The notes beneath the pieces are model-generated. The model was not told the origin of the DNA. It saw nothing but the letters and a program-made list of their open reading frames with translations, and did not search any database. Shown in pieces: positions 17,056 to 24,942 of a stretch of 64,000 nucleotides of DNA (positions are counted from its first letter, which is position 1; each line of letters starts with the position of its first letter). Source of the stretch: Trinickia violacea (GTDB taxonomy: Bacteria > Pseudomonadota > Gammaproteobacteria > Burkholderiales > Burkholderiaceae); the NCBI RefSeq assembly GCF_005280735.1, contig NZ_CP040078.1, positions 558,001 to 622,000 of the forward strand, written 5' to 3'. Both the position numbers and the translations under genes were made by a program.

Positions 17056-17361
17056 ATGGCCGATTCAGAATTCATCCATCCCGGCGAGACCGTTCGGCAG
17101 AACTGTCTCGCTCGATTCCACTTGAGCGTCACCGAAGGCGCAAAGATTCTTGGCGTCAGCCGTCAGGCGTTGACGAACTTGCTGAGCGGCAAGGCGGGAA
17201 TTTCGCCTGAAATGGCGCTACGGCTCGATAAAGCGTTCGGCGGCGGCGCCGAAATGTGGTTGCAGAGACAACTACTGCATGATCTCGCCAAGGCGCGCGT
17301 GCGGTTTCGCGAGCTCAATGTCGTGCCGATGGTGCCCGCTCAACAGGGGGCGTTGTTTTAA
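17056..17361 (+). CDS. HigA-family addiction-module antidote/HTH protein (orphan)
   Basis: This 101-residue helix-turn-helix protein of the HigA/VapI type opens with HPGETVRQNCL, then the HTH LSVTEGAKILGVSRQALTNL, and GISPEMALRLDKAFGGGAEMWL. This is the standard HigA consensus order. The ATG at 17056 was preferred to the TTG at 17044. HigA normally binds the HigB RNase and represses its own operon. No higB-like frame lies immediately upstream (16991-17055 is too short) or downstream, so it is either an orphan antitoxin or a stand-alone repressor. Confidence 0.88.
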   Translation: MADSEFIHPGETVRQNCLARFHLSVTEGAKILGVSRQALTNLLSGKAGISPEMALRLDKAFGGGAEMWLQRQLLHDLAKARVRFRELNVVPMVPAQQGALF

Positions 17362-17415
17362 GGCGGCTTACTAAGGCCGCCTATTAAGTCCGCTTATTAA
17401 GTCCACTTAACCGGC

Positions 17416-18186
17416 CTATTCCCCAACCAATTCCCGATGCAAAGCCAGATACTCTTGAGCGAGCTTATGCTTCGGCTCCAGATGGATCATCGGCTTCGCA
17501 TGCTGATGCGATTCGCGAATCTTCACTGATGACGACAAGCGCGAATCCAGCACCGGCAATCCCTCGCTCACCAGTTCGTCGACCAGTTGCTGCGGCAGGC
17601 TCGCGCGCGGTTGAAACTGATTGATGACGATCCCTTCGACTTCCAATGCTGCGTTATGGTCCTGCTGGATTTCTTTGACGTTATCCAGCAACGCGTACAA
17701 AGCACGGCGCGAAAAATCATCGCAGTCGAACGGAATCAGGCAGCGTTCCACCGCGATCAACGCAGAGCGCGTGTAGAAGTTCAAAGCAGGCGGCGTGTCG
17801 ATATAGATCGCGTCGTAAATCTCGTCCAGCTCGTTTAACGCGTCGCGCAGCTTGTAGATCTTGTAGCGCGATTCGAGCTTGCCGTGCAGCGAGTCGAGAT
17901 CGGGATGCGCCGGCATCACGTCGAGATTGTCGAACGGCGTCGGATGCACGAACGACGCGACATCGACCGGCTTAAAGCTGAACCCCAAGGCCGTTTCGAA
18001 GAACGTCGCGACATTCGGGTTCGCTTCGCTAGCGCGTGCGCCCAGCAGGTATTGGCTCGAATTGCCTTGCGCATCGAGGTCGATGACCAGCGTGCGCAGG
18101 CCCTCGACGGCGCTGATGGCCGCGAGGTTGCACACAATGGTTGATTTGCCGACACCGCCCTTCTGATTGAATACGACGCGCCGCAT
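17416..18186 (-). CDS. ParA-family ATPase
   Basis: This 256-residue deviant-Walker ATPase has the motif KGGVGKST at residues 9-16, VIDLDAQGNSS as the A' box and DAIYIDTPPALNF as Walker B. The ATG at 18186 (MRRVVFNQKGG) follows a GAGAGGGAC ribosome site and gives the usual family length. ParA proteins form ATP-dependent dimers on nucleoid DNA to position plasmids, chromosomes or protein complexes. There is no ParB gene and no evident parS repeat here, so it may position something other than DNA or act with a distant partner. Confidence 0.93.
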   Translation of the reverse strand: MRRVVFNQKGGVGKSTIVCNLAAISAVEGLRTLVIDLDAQGNSSQYLLGARASEANPNVATFFETALGFSFKPVDVASFVHPTPFDNLDVMPAHPDLDSLHGKLESRYKIYKLRDALNELDEIYDAIYIDTPPALNFYTRSALIAVERCLIPFDCDDFSRRALYALLDNVKEIQQDHNAALEVEGIVINQFQPRASLPQQLVDELVSEGLPVLDSRLSSSVKIRESHQHAKPMIHLEPKHKLAQEYLALHRELVGE

Positions 18187-18673
18187 CTGTCCCTCTCGAT
18201 ATGAACGTGCTAAAGGCAGCAGCATACCTTAGCAATTGGGACGTTCGTGTGGCTAACACGGTCGCAGTGCGAAGGTCGCAAGTCATGCCGTCCGAGCGGT
18301 AATCAAAGTGGCTTCGCGCGTCGCGGCGCCAACCCGATTCGTATGAAGTGAACGCTTAGCTGAGGCTCCCGAACCCGGCTCGCCAACTGCTTGCGCGATG
18401 TCGCGTTGCGTCGCGCACGATTCACATGCGCGTTGCGCGCCCCATTAAATGCTTTGCGCTTCTCGTCCGGCTGGATTACATTGGCTTTCGCCGTCTTAGG
18501 GTCAGCGCCCTTGCGCGCACGCTTTGATTCCACAGGCCGGGGCATGACAGGGCGCATGACACCGCTTCAATATTTGAGTCGCAGTGCAAATATTGATGCC
18601 CGGCCGGGCAGTCGTTTGTTCGTTTCTTCCATCTGCAACACGCGTAGTTTTCAAGCGAAGCAAAAGGAGAATC
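18187..18673. other. Gene-poor region, 487 bases, with one doubtful small frame
   Basis: This region holds the parA promoter and the BON-gene promoter. A basic 84-codon frame (minus, 18303-18557) is the only coding candidate and is listed separately. A strong AAAGGAGA ribosome site belongs to the BON gene. No repeats or hairpins stand out. Confidence 0.4.
18303..18557 (-). CDS. Possible small basic protein, unknown function
   Basis: This 84-codon frame encodes a very basic protein rich in Arg/Lys/Ala (MRPVMPRPVESKRARKGAD near the start). Its composition could be that of a nucleic-acid-binding protein, but high-GC DNA also produces such frames by chance. I recognise no family. It is kept because it fills the spacer upstream of parA on the same strand and has no better-supported gene on the opposite strand. 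Confidence 0.3.
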   Translation of the reverse strand: MRPVMPRPVESKRARKGADPKTAKANVIQPDEKRKAFNGARNAHVNRARRNATSRKQLASRVREPQLSVHFIRIGLAPRRAKPL

Positions 18674-19042
18674 ATGAAAGCAACCGATATTTTGAAAGCG
18701 CTGGGCGTTGTCGTGTGTATTGCCGTGGCATCGAGCGCCTATGCCCAATCGAGCGACGCCATGGCGGCTTCGGGCACGATGGCCGCACCGTCGGCGAAGG
18801 CCGTCAAGCAGGCCAACCGTAAGCTGGGTCTTGCCGTGCGCAAAGCGTTGGCTCACGCACAAGGCTTCGACGTATCGAACGTCTTCGTGCGCGCGCGCGG
18901 CGGCGCGGTCACGCTGACCGGCACGGTGCCGGACAGCTCGCAGATCGGCCAAGCCGAAGAAGTGGCGAAGAGCGTGCCCGGTGTGACGTCGGTCTCGAAC
19001 AAGCTCACGCTTGGCGTGCAAGGCGGCGGCGGTGGAGGCTGA
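18674..19042 (+). CDS. Periplasmic BON-domain protein
   Basis: This 122-residue precursor has a signal peptide (MKATDILKALGVVVCIAVASSAYA) and one BON domain at about 45-115. The domain is recognised by LGLAVRKALAHAQGFDVSNV, then GGAVTLTGTVPDSSQIGQAEE and VAKSVPGVTSVSNKLTL. BON domains bind membranes or lipids and occur in osmotic-shock and secretin-associated proteins. The C-terminus is a Gly tail. The ATG has an AAAGGAGA ribosome site, and a strong hairpin follows the gene, so it is likely monocistronic. Confidence 0.9.
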   Translation: MKATDILKALGVVVCIAVASSAYAQSSDAMAASGTMAAPSAKAVKQANRKLGLAVRKALAHAQGFDVSNVFVRARGGAVTLTGTVPDSSQIGQAEEVAKSVPGVTSVSNKLTLGVQGGGGGG

Positions 19043-19065
19043 GCCAAGCTGCACCTGAATGCAAG

Positions 19066-19092
19066 CAAAGGGGACGCTTAGCGTCCCCTTTG
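19066..19092 (+). terminator. Rho-independent terminator of the BON gene
   Basis: A perfect 12-bp stem (CAAAGGGGACGC/GCGTCCCCTTTG) with loop TTA lies 24 bases past the stop. The A-rich left arm and T-rich right arm make it symmetrical. The remaining about 250 bases up to the SDR gene show no further feature beyond its presumed promoter. Confidence 0.75.
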
Positions 19093-19348
19093 CATTTCCC
19101 GCCTGTCGTCGGTCACAGCGGTCGATCACGGCGATTTTGTCTGAAGAGATTCCATTCATTCCCCGCCCCCTCGACAAGAACAGTGGCCATGCCTGTGAGG
19201 CATGCCAGTCAGCCTACAAAGTCTTTTCCCTTTGGGCGAGCGATCACTAGATTAAGGCTCAAGGCGGCGATACGAAGCCGACGGCGAACCCGCCAAGGTC
19301 AGCTGCCCCATACCTTCTATCTATCTCTCTCTCGGAGAATCCGCGATC

Positions 19349-20095
19349 ATGGCTCAACTTATCGGAAAGACAGCGCTCGTGACGGGCGCCTCACGCGGCA
19401 TCGGACGCGCCACCGCACTCGCGCTCGCCAAATCCGGCGCTCAGGTGCTCGTTCACTTCAGCAGCGCGGAGCAAGCGGCCGACGCCGTCGTCGCCGAGAT
19501 CCGCGCGGCCGGCGGCCATGCCGACAAAGTCGCCGCCGACCTGCGCGCAGCCGATGGCCCGCACAAGCTCGCCAAGCGCGTGAAGGAGATCGTCGGCGGG
19601 CGTCTCGACATCCTCGTCGCGAACGCCGGCATCTCGAAGGCCGCAAGCATCGAAGAGACGACCGTGCAGGATTTCGACGACCTGTTCGCCGTGAACGTGC
19701 GCGCGCCGTACTTTCTCGTGCAGCAACTGCTGCCCGTGATGTGCGAGGGCAGTAGTGTCGTGCTGCTGTCGTCGCTCGCGGCGCGCGCGTCGGTCGGCAC
19801 GCTGTCGGCTTATGCCGCCACCAAGGGCGCAATCGACACGCTCGTGCGGCACTTCGCGTCCGCGCTCGGCGCGAAAGGCGTGCGCGTGAACGCGGTCGCG
19901 CCGGGCGTCGTCGAAACGGATATGTCGAGCTTCGCGAAGACCGACGCGGGCCGCGAGTACTCGCTAGGCATGCAGGCGCTCAAGCGTGTCGCGCAGCCTG
20001 ACGACATCGCCGGAGCCGTCGTTTTTCTCGCTTCGGACGACGCACGCTGGATGACCGGCGACACGCTGAGCGTCGACGGCGGGTCCAAGCTCTGA
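19349..20095 (+). CDS. Short-chain dehydrogenase/reductase (SDR)
   Basis: This 248-residue classical SDR has the cofactor motif TGASRGIG at 13-20, NAG (LVANAGIS), catalytic Ser in LLSSLAARASVG, YxxxK in SAYAATKGA, and PGVVETDM after the active site. It ends in SVDGGSKL, a common SDR finish. It is an NAD(P)-dependent oxidoreductase acting on an unknown alcohol or ketone. It lies 53 bases upstream of a DUF427 gene on the same strand. The assignment to the family is secure; the substrate is not readable. Confidence 0.93.
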   Translation: MAQLIGKTALVTGASRGIGRATALALAKSGAQVLVHFSSAEQAADAVVAEIRAAGGHADKVAADLRAADGPHKLAKRVKEIVGGRLDILVANAGISKAASIEETTVQDFDDLFAVNVRAPYFLVQQLLPVMCEGSSVVLLSSLAARASVGTLSAYAATKGAIDTLVRHFASALGAKGVRVNAVAPGVVETDMSSFAKTDAGREYSLGMQALKRVAQPDDIAGAVVFLASDDARWMTGDTLSVDGGSKL

Positions 20096-20147
20096 GCAAA
20101 GAACGTCTGTTTGCAGGATCATGGAGCTACCTACCAGGAGTTCGACC

Positions 20148-20546
20148 ATGTCAGACAACGACACCAAGTCGACCCGGACCGTCAGGATTCCGGGCCCGGA
20201 TCATCCGATTTCGATCGAGCGCAATCCGTCGCGCGTGGTGGTCACGCTGGCGGGGAACGTGATAGCCGATACGCGCGATGCGCTGACGCTGTGCGAGGCG
20301 GCCTATCCACCTGTCTTCTATATCCCGAGAAAAGACGTGGACATGGCGCTCCTGAAGCGCAGCGCGCATGCAACCTACTGCCCGTACAAAGGCGAATGCG
20401 CGTACTACTCGATCCCGTCAGGCGGCGAGCGCTCGGTGAACGCGGTGTGGACGTACGAGCACCCGTACGAAGCGGTCGTGGCGATCAAGGATCATCTCGC
20501 GTTTTATCCGGACCGCGTCGACGCGATCGTGGAGCATGCGGATTAG
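20148..20546 (+). CDS. DUF427 (NTP_transf_9) domain protein
   Basis: This 132-residue protein has the DUF427 features: an early HPISIERNPSRVVVTLAG strand pair, PPVFYIPRKDVDM, CPYKGECAYYSI and a late YEHPYEAVVAIKDHLAFYPDRVD. The fold is a small beta-tent of unknown function, often next to oxidoreductases, as here. The ATG at 20148 follows CAGGAG at about eight bases. Its TAG stop overlaps the TAA stop of the convergent GH18 gene. Confidence 0.9.
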   Translation: MSDNDTKSTRTVRIPGPDHPISIERNPSRVVVTLAGNVIADTRDALTLCEAAYPPVFYIPRKDVDMALLKRSAHATYCPYKGECAYYSIPSGGERSVNAVWTYEHPYEAVVAIKDHLAFYPDRVDAIVEHAD

Positions 20547-21628
20547 AACCCCGCCGTGACGGCGCTCCAGAAGGTCGCGTCCTCGTCGCCCAAGGCCCAC
20601 ATCGATACACCCGCAAGGCCCAGCGTTTTCGCGAATTGGGCCTTCGCCTGCAAGCCTTGCGCGGTTTCGTACCAGACTTGATGCGCGCTGCTGTCCGACG
20701 CGGTGTAGTTGATATATGCGGAGCGGGTGGCGGCGTCCCATTGGGGCGTCGCCCCCGTCGAAGCGAGCAGCGCGGGCATCTCCTTGTAGGCGACCGAGGT
20801 GCCGCCGCCCGCAGTCAGGTTCCAGTCGTATCCATACGCGGGCAGCCCCAGCAGAATCTTGCTCGCTGGGATCTGACTTGCGGCGTACTGCAACGACTCG
20901 AGCATCCAGTCGCTGCCGGCGACGGGGCCCGGGCTCCGGCTGGGCACGTTTTCGTCGTAGGTCATGACCTGAATGATGTCTGCGCTCTGGCCGATTGCCG
21001 CGTAGTTGAAAGGCCAGGTCCACGTGTTGGTGGGATCGTCGCTCGTTTTGGCGGGCACGCTCAGCACGAGACTCGAGTGGATCGCGTGCAGTTGTGTGGC
21101 CAAGTCGGTCACGAAGCTCGTATAGGCATCGCGGTCCGCCGGGTAGATGCCTTCGAAGTCGATGTTGATGCCGGTGAGGTTCGCCGTTTTCGCGAGCGCA
21201 ACGATGTTCTGGATCGTGGCGGCGCGGTGGGTGACCATGGCGCCATGCCCGATGTCGGGATCGAAGTCCGTCGCGCCGAAATTGGAAATGCTCGCGTACG
21301 ACGCCTTGCCTGCCGCCGCGTCGCTCGAGAGCAGACTCGAGGGCAGCGTTCCGCTCAAGCTGCCATCGGTCGCTACAAGGATGACGTCCAAGGACACCGC
21401 GGTCACGGGCGTCGACGCACTCATCGCTGACGTCATGGACTCGGTCGTGCCGTCGTAGTAGCCGAGTACCACGTTCGCCGCCGAGGCGATGGGTTGGGTC
21501 GAAGCGGCCGGAGCCGAAGCGGCGGCGGGGGCCGACGTGCCGGTCTGTGCCGCGCTGCCGCCACCACCGCCGCAACCGAACAGCACAAGCGCGGCGCCGA
21601 GCGCGCCGATCAAGCGGACTACATTCAC
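20543..21628 (-). CDS. Glycoside hydrolase family 18-like lipoprotein
   Basis: This protein of about 361 residues begins at a GTG (21628), which places a lipoprotein signal (VRLIGALGAALVLFGC, lipobox LFGC) at the very N-terminus. An ATG at 21718 would add 30 residues before it and is less likely. A Ser/Ala-rich linker (about 20-55) precedes a GH18 barrel. The catalytic strand reads GINIDFEGI, keeping the D-x-E pair as in YaaH/SleL-type enzymes but not the full DxxDxDxE. Other GH18 marks are ADIIQVMTYDEN and GLAGVSMWALGDED. It is likely an envelope-anchored peptidoglycan- or chitin-active glycosidase. Confidence 0.85.
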   Translation of the reverse strand: MNVVRLIGALGAALVLFGCGGGGGSAAQTGTSAPAAASAPAASTQPIASAANVVLGYYDGTTESMTSAMSASTPVTAVSLDVILVATDGSLSGTLPSSLLSSDAAAGKASYASISNFGATDFDPDIGHGAMVTHRAATIQNIVALAKTANLTGINIDFEGIYPADRDAYTSFVTDLATQLHAIHSSLVLSVPAKTSDDPTNTWTWPFNYAAIGQSADIIQVMTYDENVPSRSPGPVAGSDWMLESLQYAASQIPASKILLGLPAYGYDWNLTAGGGTSVAYKEMPALLASTGATPQWDAATRSAYINYTASDSSAHQVWYETAQGLQAKAQFAKTLGLAGVSMWALGDEDATFWSAVTAGF

Positions 21629-21739
21629 GAGGGACCCGTCGAATTTTTTGTATTTGGGTTTAACGGTTGGCCGTGCCAAAACTTGAATTCGCCGACGAGC
21701 GTGCAAGCGGCCGATCATCGACCGACCGCTCGCTCGCCG

Positions 21740-23566
21740 TCACTCATACCATCGCGGCGTGTACACCCACTCGCGCGCGTCGAGTCCGCCATGGCGCGCA
21801 AACGCCCGCGTCGTCGACGATCCGACGATCACCATCGTTCGCATGTCCACTTGCTCGGAGCGCAGCTCGCCGAGCGTCGTCGTCGTGAGCGCGGCGCCGG
21901 GGCGGCCGATGTCGCGTCCGAGCACGACCTTCGTCGCGGGCGACCGGTGTTCGCGCACGATGTCGAGCGCTTTATCCAGTTGCCATGGGCGCGCCCGCGA
22001 AATCGGGTTGTAGAACGCCATCACGAGATCGGCGATGGCCGCATGCCGCAGGCGCGTTTCGATGATCGACCACGGCTTCAGGTTGTCCGAGAGCGACAGC
22101 ATGCAGAAATCGTGGCCAAGCGGCGCGCCCGCCAGCGCGGCCGTCGCCATCGCGGCGGACACGCCCGGCACGATCTCGAGCTCGACGGCGGCCCAGCGCG
22201 CGTTGCTCGAGGTTTCGAGCGCTTCGAGCACGGCCGCGGCCATCGCGAACACGCCCGGGTCGCCCGACGATACGACGACGACCGAACGTCCCGTGCTCGC
22301 GAGCTCGAACGCGTCGCGCGCACGTTGCAGCTCTTGGCGGTTGTCGGTGCAGTGAAGGCGCTGGTTGGCGCGAAACGGGCCGGCCATCTTCACGTAGGTC
22401 TCGTAGCCGAGGATGTCGGCGGCTTCGTTCAAGGCGGCGCGCGCGGCGGGCACCATCAGCGAGGCGTCGCCCGGGCCGAGGCCGATCACCGTCAGGCGGC
22501 CGCGTGCCTGGCCGATCGATTGCGGATCGATGGGGGTGTCGCGGGTCTCGCAGATGGCGAGCGCGATGTTTGGGGCCCGTGCTGAGGAGACGTCCAGCAC
22601 GCGATGCGGTGTGCGCATCGCGCTGGTGAACAGCGCTCGGGCGTCGCGTCGCGTACCCGTCTCCTCGTCGTAACCGGCAAAACGGAGCGGCACGCTCAAG
22701 ATTTCAGCGGCTCGTGCAAGCGCGGGCTCCGTCATGCGTTCCGCAGGCGCGAGAAGCGCGGCGAGCGAAAGCGGTGCGAGCCGATGCGCGCTCAACGCGT
22801 TGCGTACGGCTTCGACGATGCGCTCAGCTTCGTCATCTGTGAGGGCGCCGCGGCTGCCATCTTCACGCGGAGAATTCGCCATCACCGCCGCCACGACACA
22901 ACGCGGATGAATCACCAGTTCATCGCTGCTGCCATCCCACACCTGCGGGCTCACGCGTATGGCGAGCCGAGCCGATGGCGTCAAAGGCAAGCGCGCGTCG
23001 TCGAGCCACGGCGCCTCGCCTTCGATGCGCGTGCTTTCCCCGGCGAGCAGGTCCGACACGAAGCGCTTGCCTTGTTCGAGGCTCGCGAGCGCGTAGCCGT
23101 CCGGCGGATTGAGCACGCACGTGCCGAAGCGCAACTCGCCGCTCGTCGTGATCGCGGGCGCGACGGCGAGCGCCTCGCCGATCTCGCGCGCCATCACGTT
23201 GACGCCGGCCAAGCCGCCCAAGAGCGGCACGACGGCGCTGCCGTCTTCGGCGACGGCCAGCACCGGCGGCTCGGCGCCCTTGTTGGCGAGCAAAGACGCG
23301 AGCGCACGAATCACGATGCCCGCCGCGCACAGCGCGACGATCGGCGTGCCGCGCGTGTAGAGGTCGCGCAGATGCGGGCCGAGTGCTTCATAAGCGATGT
23401 CGGCGCGATCGTCCCCGCCGCCGCTCGCGACGCGACCCGTCAGGCCATGCACCTGCGCGCCGGGGTAGCGCGCAGCGATGCGCCGCGCGGTGGCGAGCGC
23501 GCCGGGTCCGAGAACGACGATCGCCGGCTCGACCGCGTTTGCGGCGGCGGAATTCACCCCTGCCAT
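21740..23566 (-). CDS. cobJ: Fused CbiG / precorrin-3B C17-methyltransferase (CobJ)
   Basis: This 608-residue fusion has a CbiG-like part at residues about 10-340 (GIVIRALASLLANKGAEPPV; PLLGGLAGVNVMAREI). The SAM-dependent CobJ/CbiH methyltransferase occupies about 365-600 (VIGLGPGDASLMVPAARAAL; SSGDPGVFAMAAAVLEAL; MAFYNPISRARPWQL). CobJ methylates C17 and contracts the corrin ring. CbiG opens the delta-lactone in the anaerobic pathway, so its presence in a cobG/cobN organism is notable, although the same fusion is known from pseudomonads. It is the last gene of cobG-cobH-cobI-cobJ and overlaps cobI by 13 bases. Confidence 0.94.
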   Translation of the reverse strand: MAGVNSAAANAVEPAIVVLGPGALATARRIAARYPGAQVHGLTGRVASGGGDDRADIAYEALGPHLRDLYTRGTPIVALCAAGIVIRALASLLANKGAEPPVLAVAEDGSAVVPLLGGLAGVNVMAREIGEALAVAPAITTSGELRFGTCVLNPPDGYALASLEQGKRFVSDLLAGESTRIEGEAPWLDDARLPLTPSARLAIRVSPQVWDGSSDELVIHPRCVVAAVMANSPREDGSRGALTDDEAERIVEAVRNALSAHRLAPLSLAALLAPAERMTEPALARAAEILSVPLRFAGYDEETGTRRDARALFTSAMRTPHRVLDVSSARAPNIALAICETRDTPIDPQSIGQARGRLTVIGLGPGDASLMVPAARAALNEAADILGYETYVKMAGPFRANQRLHCTDNRQELQRARDAFELASTGRSVVVVSSGDPGVFAMAAAVLEALETSSNARWAAVELEIVPGVSAAMATAALAGAPLGHDFCMLSLSDNLKPWSIIETRLRHAAIADLVMAFYNPISRARPWQLDKALDIVREHRSPATKVVLGRDIGRPGAALTTTTLGELRSEQVDMRTMVIVGSSTTRAFARHGGLDAREWVYTPRWYE

Positions 23567-24312
23567 TTTTCCCCCGGCACGACGAGCAGCGAGAAATACG
23601 GCGACGCCATCGGATCGACTTCGGCAAGCGGCACGATGCGCTGGTTCGCCATCGTCGCGCGCTCCACGTACAGCGCGCGGTCGGCGAGACCGAGCGCATC
23701 GAGCACGCGGCGCACCTTGTCGAAATTGCGTCCGAGCTTCATCACGACGGCGGCGTCGGCATCGGCGAGACGCCGCGTCAATTCGTCTTCGGGCAGCACG
23801 CCCGACAGCACCGACAGCGTTTGATTCCGATACACGAGCGGCGAGCCGAGCACGGCCGTGCCGCCGAGCATCGAGCAGACGCCGGGCACCACCTGCGTCT
23901 CGAAGCGCGCGGCGAGGCGGTCGTGCAGGTACATGTACGAGCCATAGAAGAACGGGTCGCCTTCGCAGATCACGGCCACGTCGCGGCCCGCATCGAGATG
24001 GCCGGCCACGACCTCGGCCGCCGTGTCGTAGAAATCGGCGATCACCGCTTCATACGAGAGCGGGGGTTCGAGCGCTTCGGTCGTCACCGGATAGACGAGC
24101 GGCAGGCGCGTTTGCGCATCGCTCAAGTGAGCTTCGATGATGCCGAAGGCGTTGCCCTTCTTGCCTTTGGCGACGAAGTACGCGACGACCGGCGCGGCTT
24201 GCAGCAAGCGCAACGCCTTCAAGGTGATGAGCTCGGGGTCGCCGGGGCCGACGCCCAGGCCGAAGAGCCGGCCCGGCTGCGCGCCCGGCTGGGTTCGATC
24301 GATGAGCGCCAT
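23554..24312 (-). CDS. cobI: Precorrin-2 C20-methyltransferase CobI
   Basis: This 252-residue tetrapyrrole methylase has GLGVGPGDPELITLKAL at residues about 19-35, AVICEGDPFFYGSYMYLH in the SAM-binding core and VVPGVCSMLGGTAVLGSP. It transfers methyl from SAM to C20 of precorrin-2, giving precorrin-3A. Its ATG directly abuts the cobH stop (TAAATG) and its end overlaps cobJ, so the whole operon is translationally coupled. It has the normal family length. Confidence 0.95.
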   Translation of the reverse strand: MALIDRTQPGAQPGRLFGLGVGPGDPELITLKALRLLQAAPVVAYFVAKGKKGNAFGIIEAHLSDAQTRLPLVYPVTTEALEPPLSYEAVIADFYDTAAEVVAGHLDAGRDVAVICEGDPFFYGSYMYLHDRLAARFETQVVPGVCSMLGGTAVLGSPLVYRNQTLSVLSGVLPEDELTRRLADADAAVVMKLGRNFDKVRRVLDALGLADRALYVERATMANQRIVPLAEVDPMASPYFSLLVVPGEKWQG

Positions 24313-24942
24313 TTACTCTGCCTCCGACGCCAAGGCGTTGACGGCCGCCGCGACCATCGCGCTGCCGCCGCGCCGCCCAACGACCGCCACGTAGGGCACG
24401 CCGCGGCTGTCCTCGGCGAGCATCGCCTTCGATTCCGCCGCGCCGACGAAGCCGACCGGGAACCCGAGGATCAGTGCAGGGCGCGGCGCGCCGGCGTCGA
24501 GCATGTCGAGCAGATGAAAGAGCGCGGTGGGCGCGTTGCCGATCGCGACCACGCTGCCGGCCAGATGCGGCCGCCACAATTCGAGCGCCGCGGCCGAGCG
24601 CGTGTTGCCGATCTCGTTCGCGAGCGTGGGCACCGATGCGTCGCCGAGCGTGCAGATCACGTCGTTGCCGGCAGGCAGGCGCGCGCGCGTGATGCCCTCG
24701 GCGACCATGCGCGCGTCGCACAGGATCGGCGCGCCGTTCGCGAGCGCGCGGCGGCCGGCATCGCCGGCGCCTTCGGAAAAGCGCAACGCGTCGACGATAT
24801 CGACCATCCCGCACGCATGGATCACGCGCACGGCGAGCTTCTCGAGGTCGGGGGGAATGCGCGCGAGGTCGGCCTCCGCGCGAATCGTCGCGAAGGATTG
24901 GCGATAGATCTCCTGACCGTCGCGGATGTAGTCAAGCATCAA
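24313..24942 (-). CDS. cobH: Precorrin-8X methylmutase CobH
   Basis: This 209-residue CobH/CbiC protein opens with the family motif YIRDGQEIYRQSFATIRAEA. The proposed catalytic His is seen in VIHACGMVD (His41), and ALILGFPVGFVGAAESKAML lies near the C-terminus. The enzyme moves the C11 methyl to C12 to give hydrogenobyrinic acid. Its start overlaps the cobG stop by 11 bases. Confidence 0.96.
   Translation of the reverse strand: MMLDYIRDGQEIYRQSFATIRAEADLARIPPDLEKLAVRVIHACGMVDIVDALRFSEGAGDAGRRALANGAPILCDARMVAEGITRARLPAGNDVICTLGDASVPTLANEIGNTRSAAALELWRPHLAGSVVAIGNAPTALFHLLDMLDAGAPRPALILGFPVGFVGAAESKAMLAEDSRGVPYVAVVGRRGGSAMVAAAVNALASEAE

Noticed and set aside
17362..18302. parB or parS near the ParA gene
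   Set aside because: No second partition gene and no clear repeated palindrome was seen on either side.
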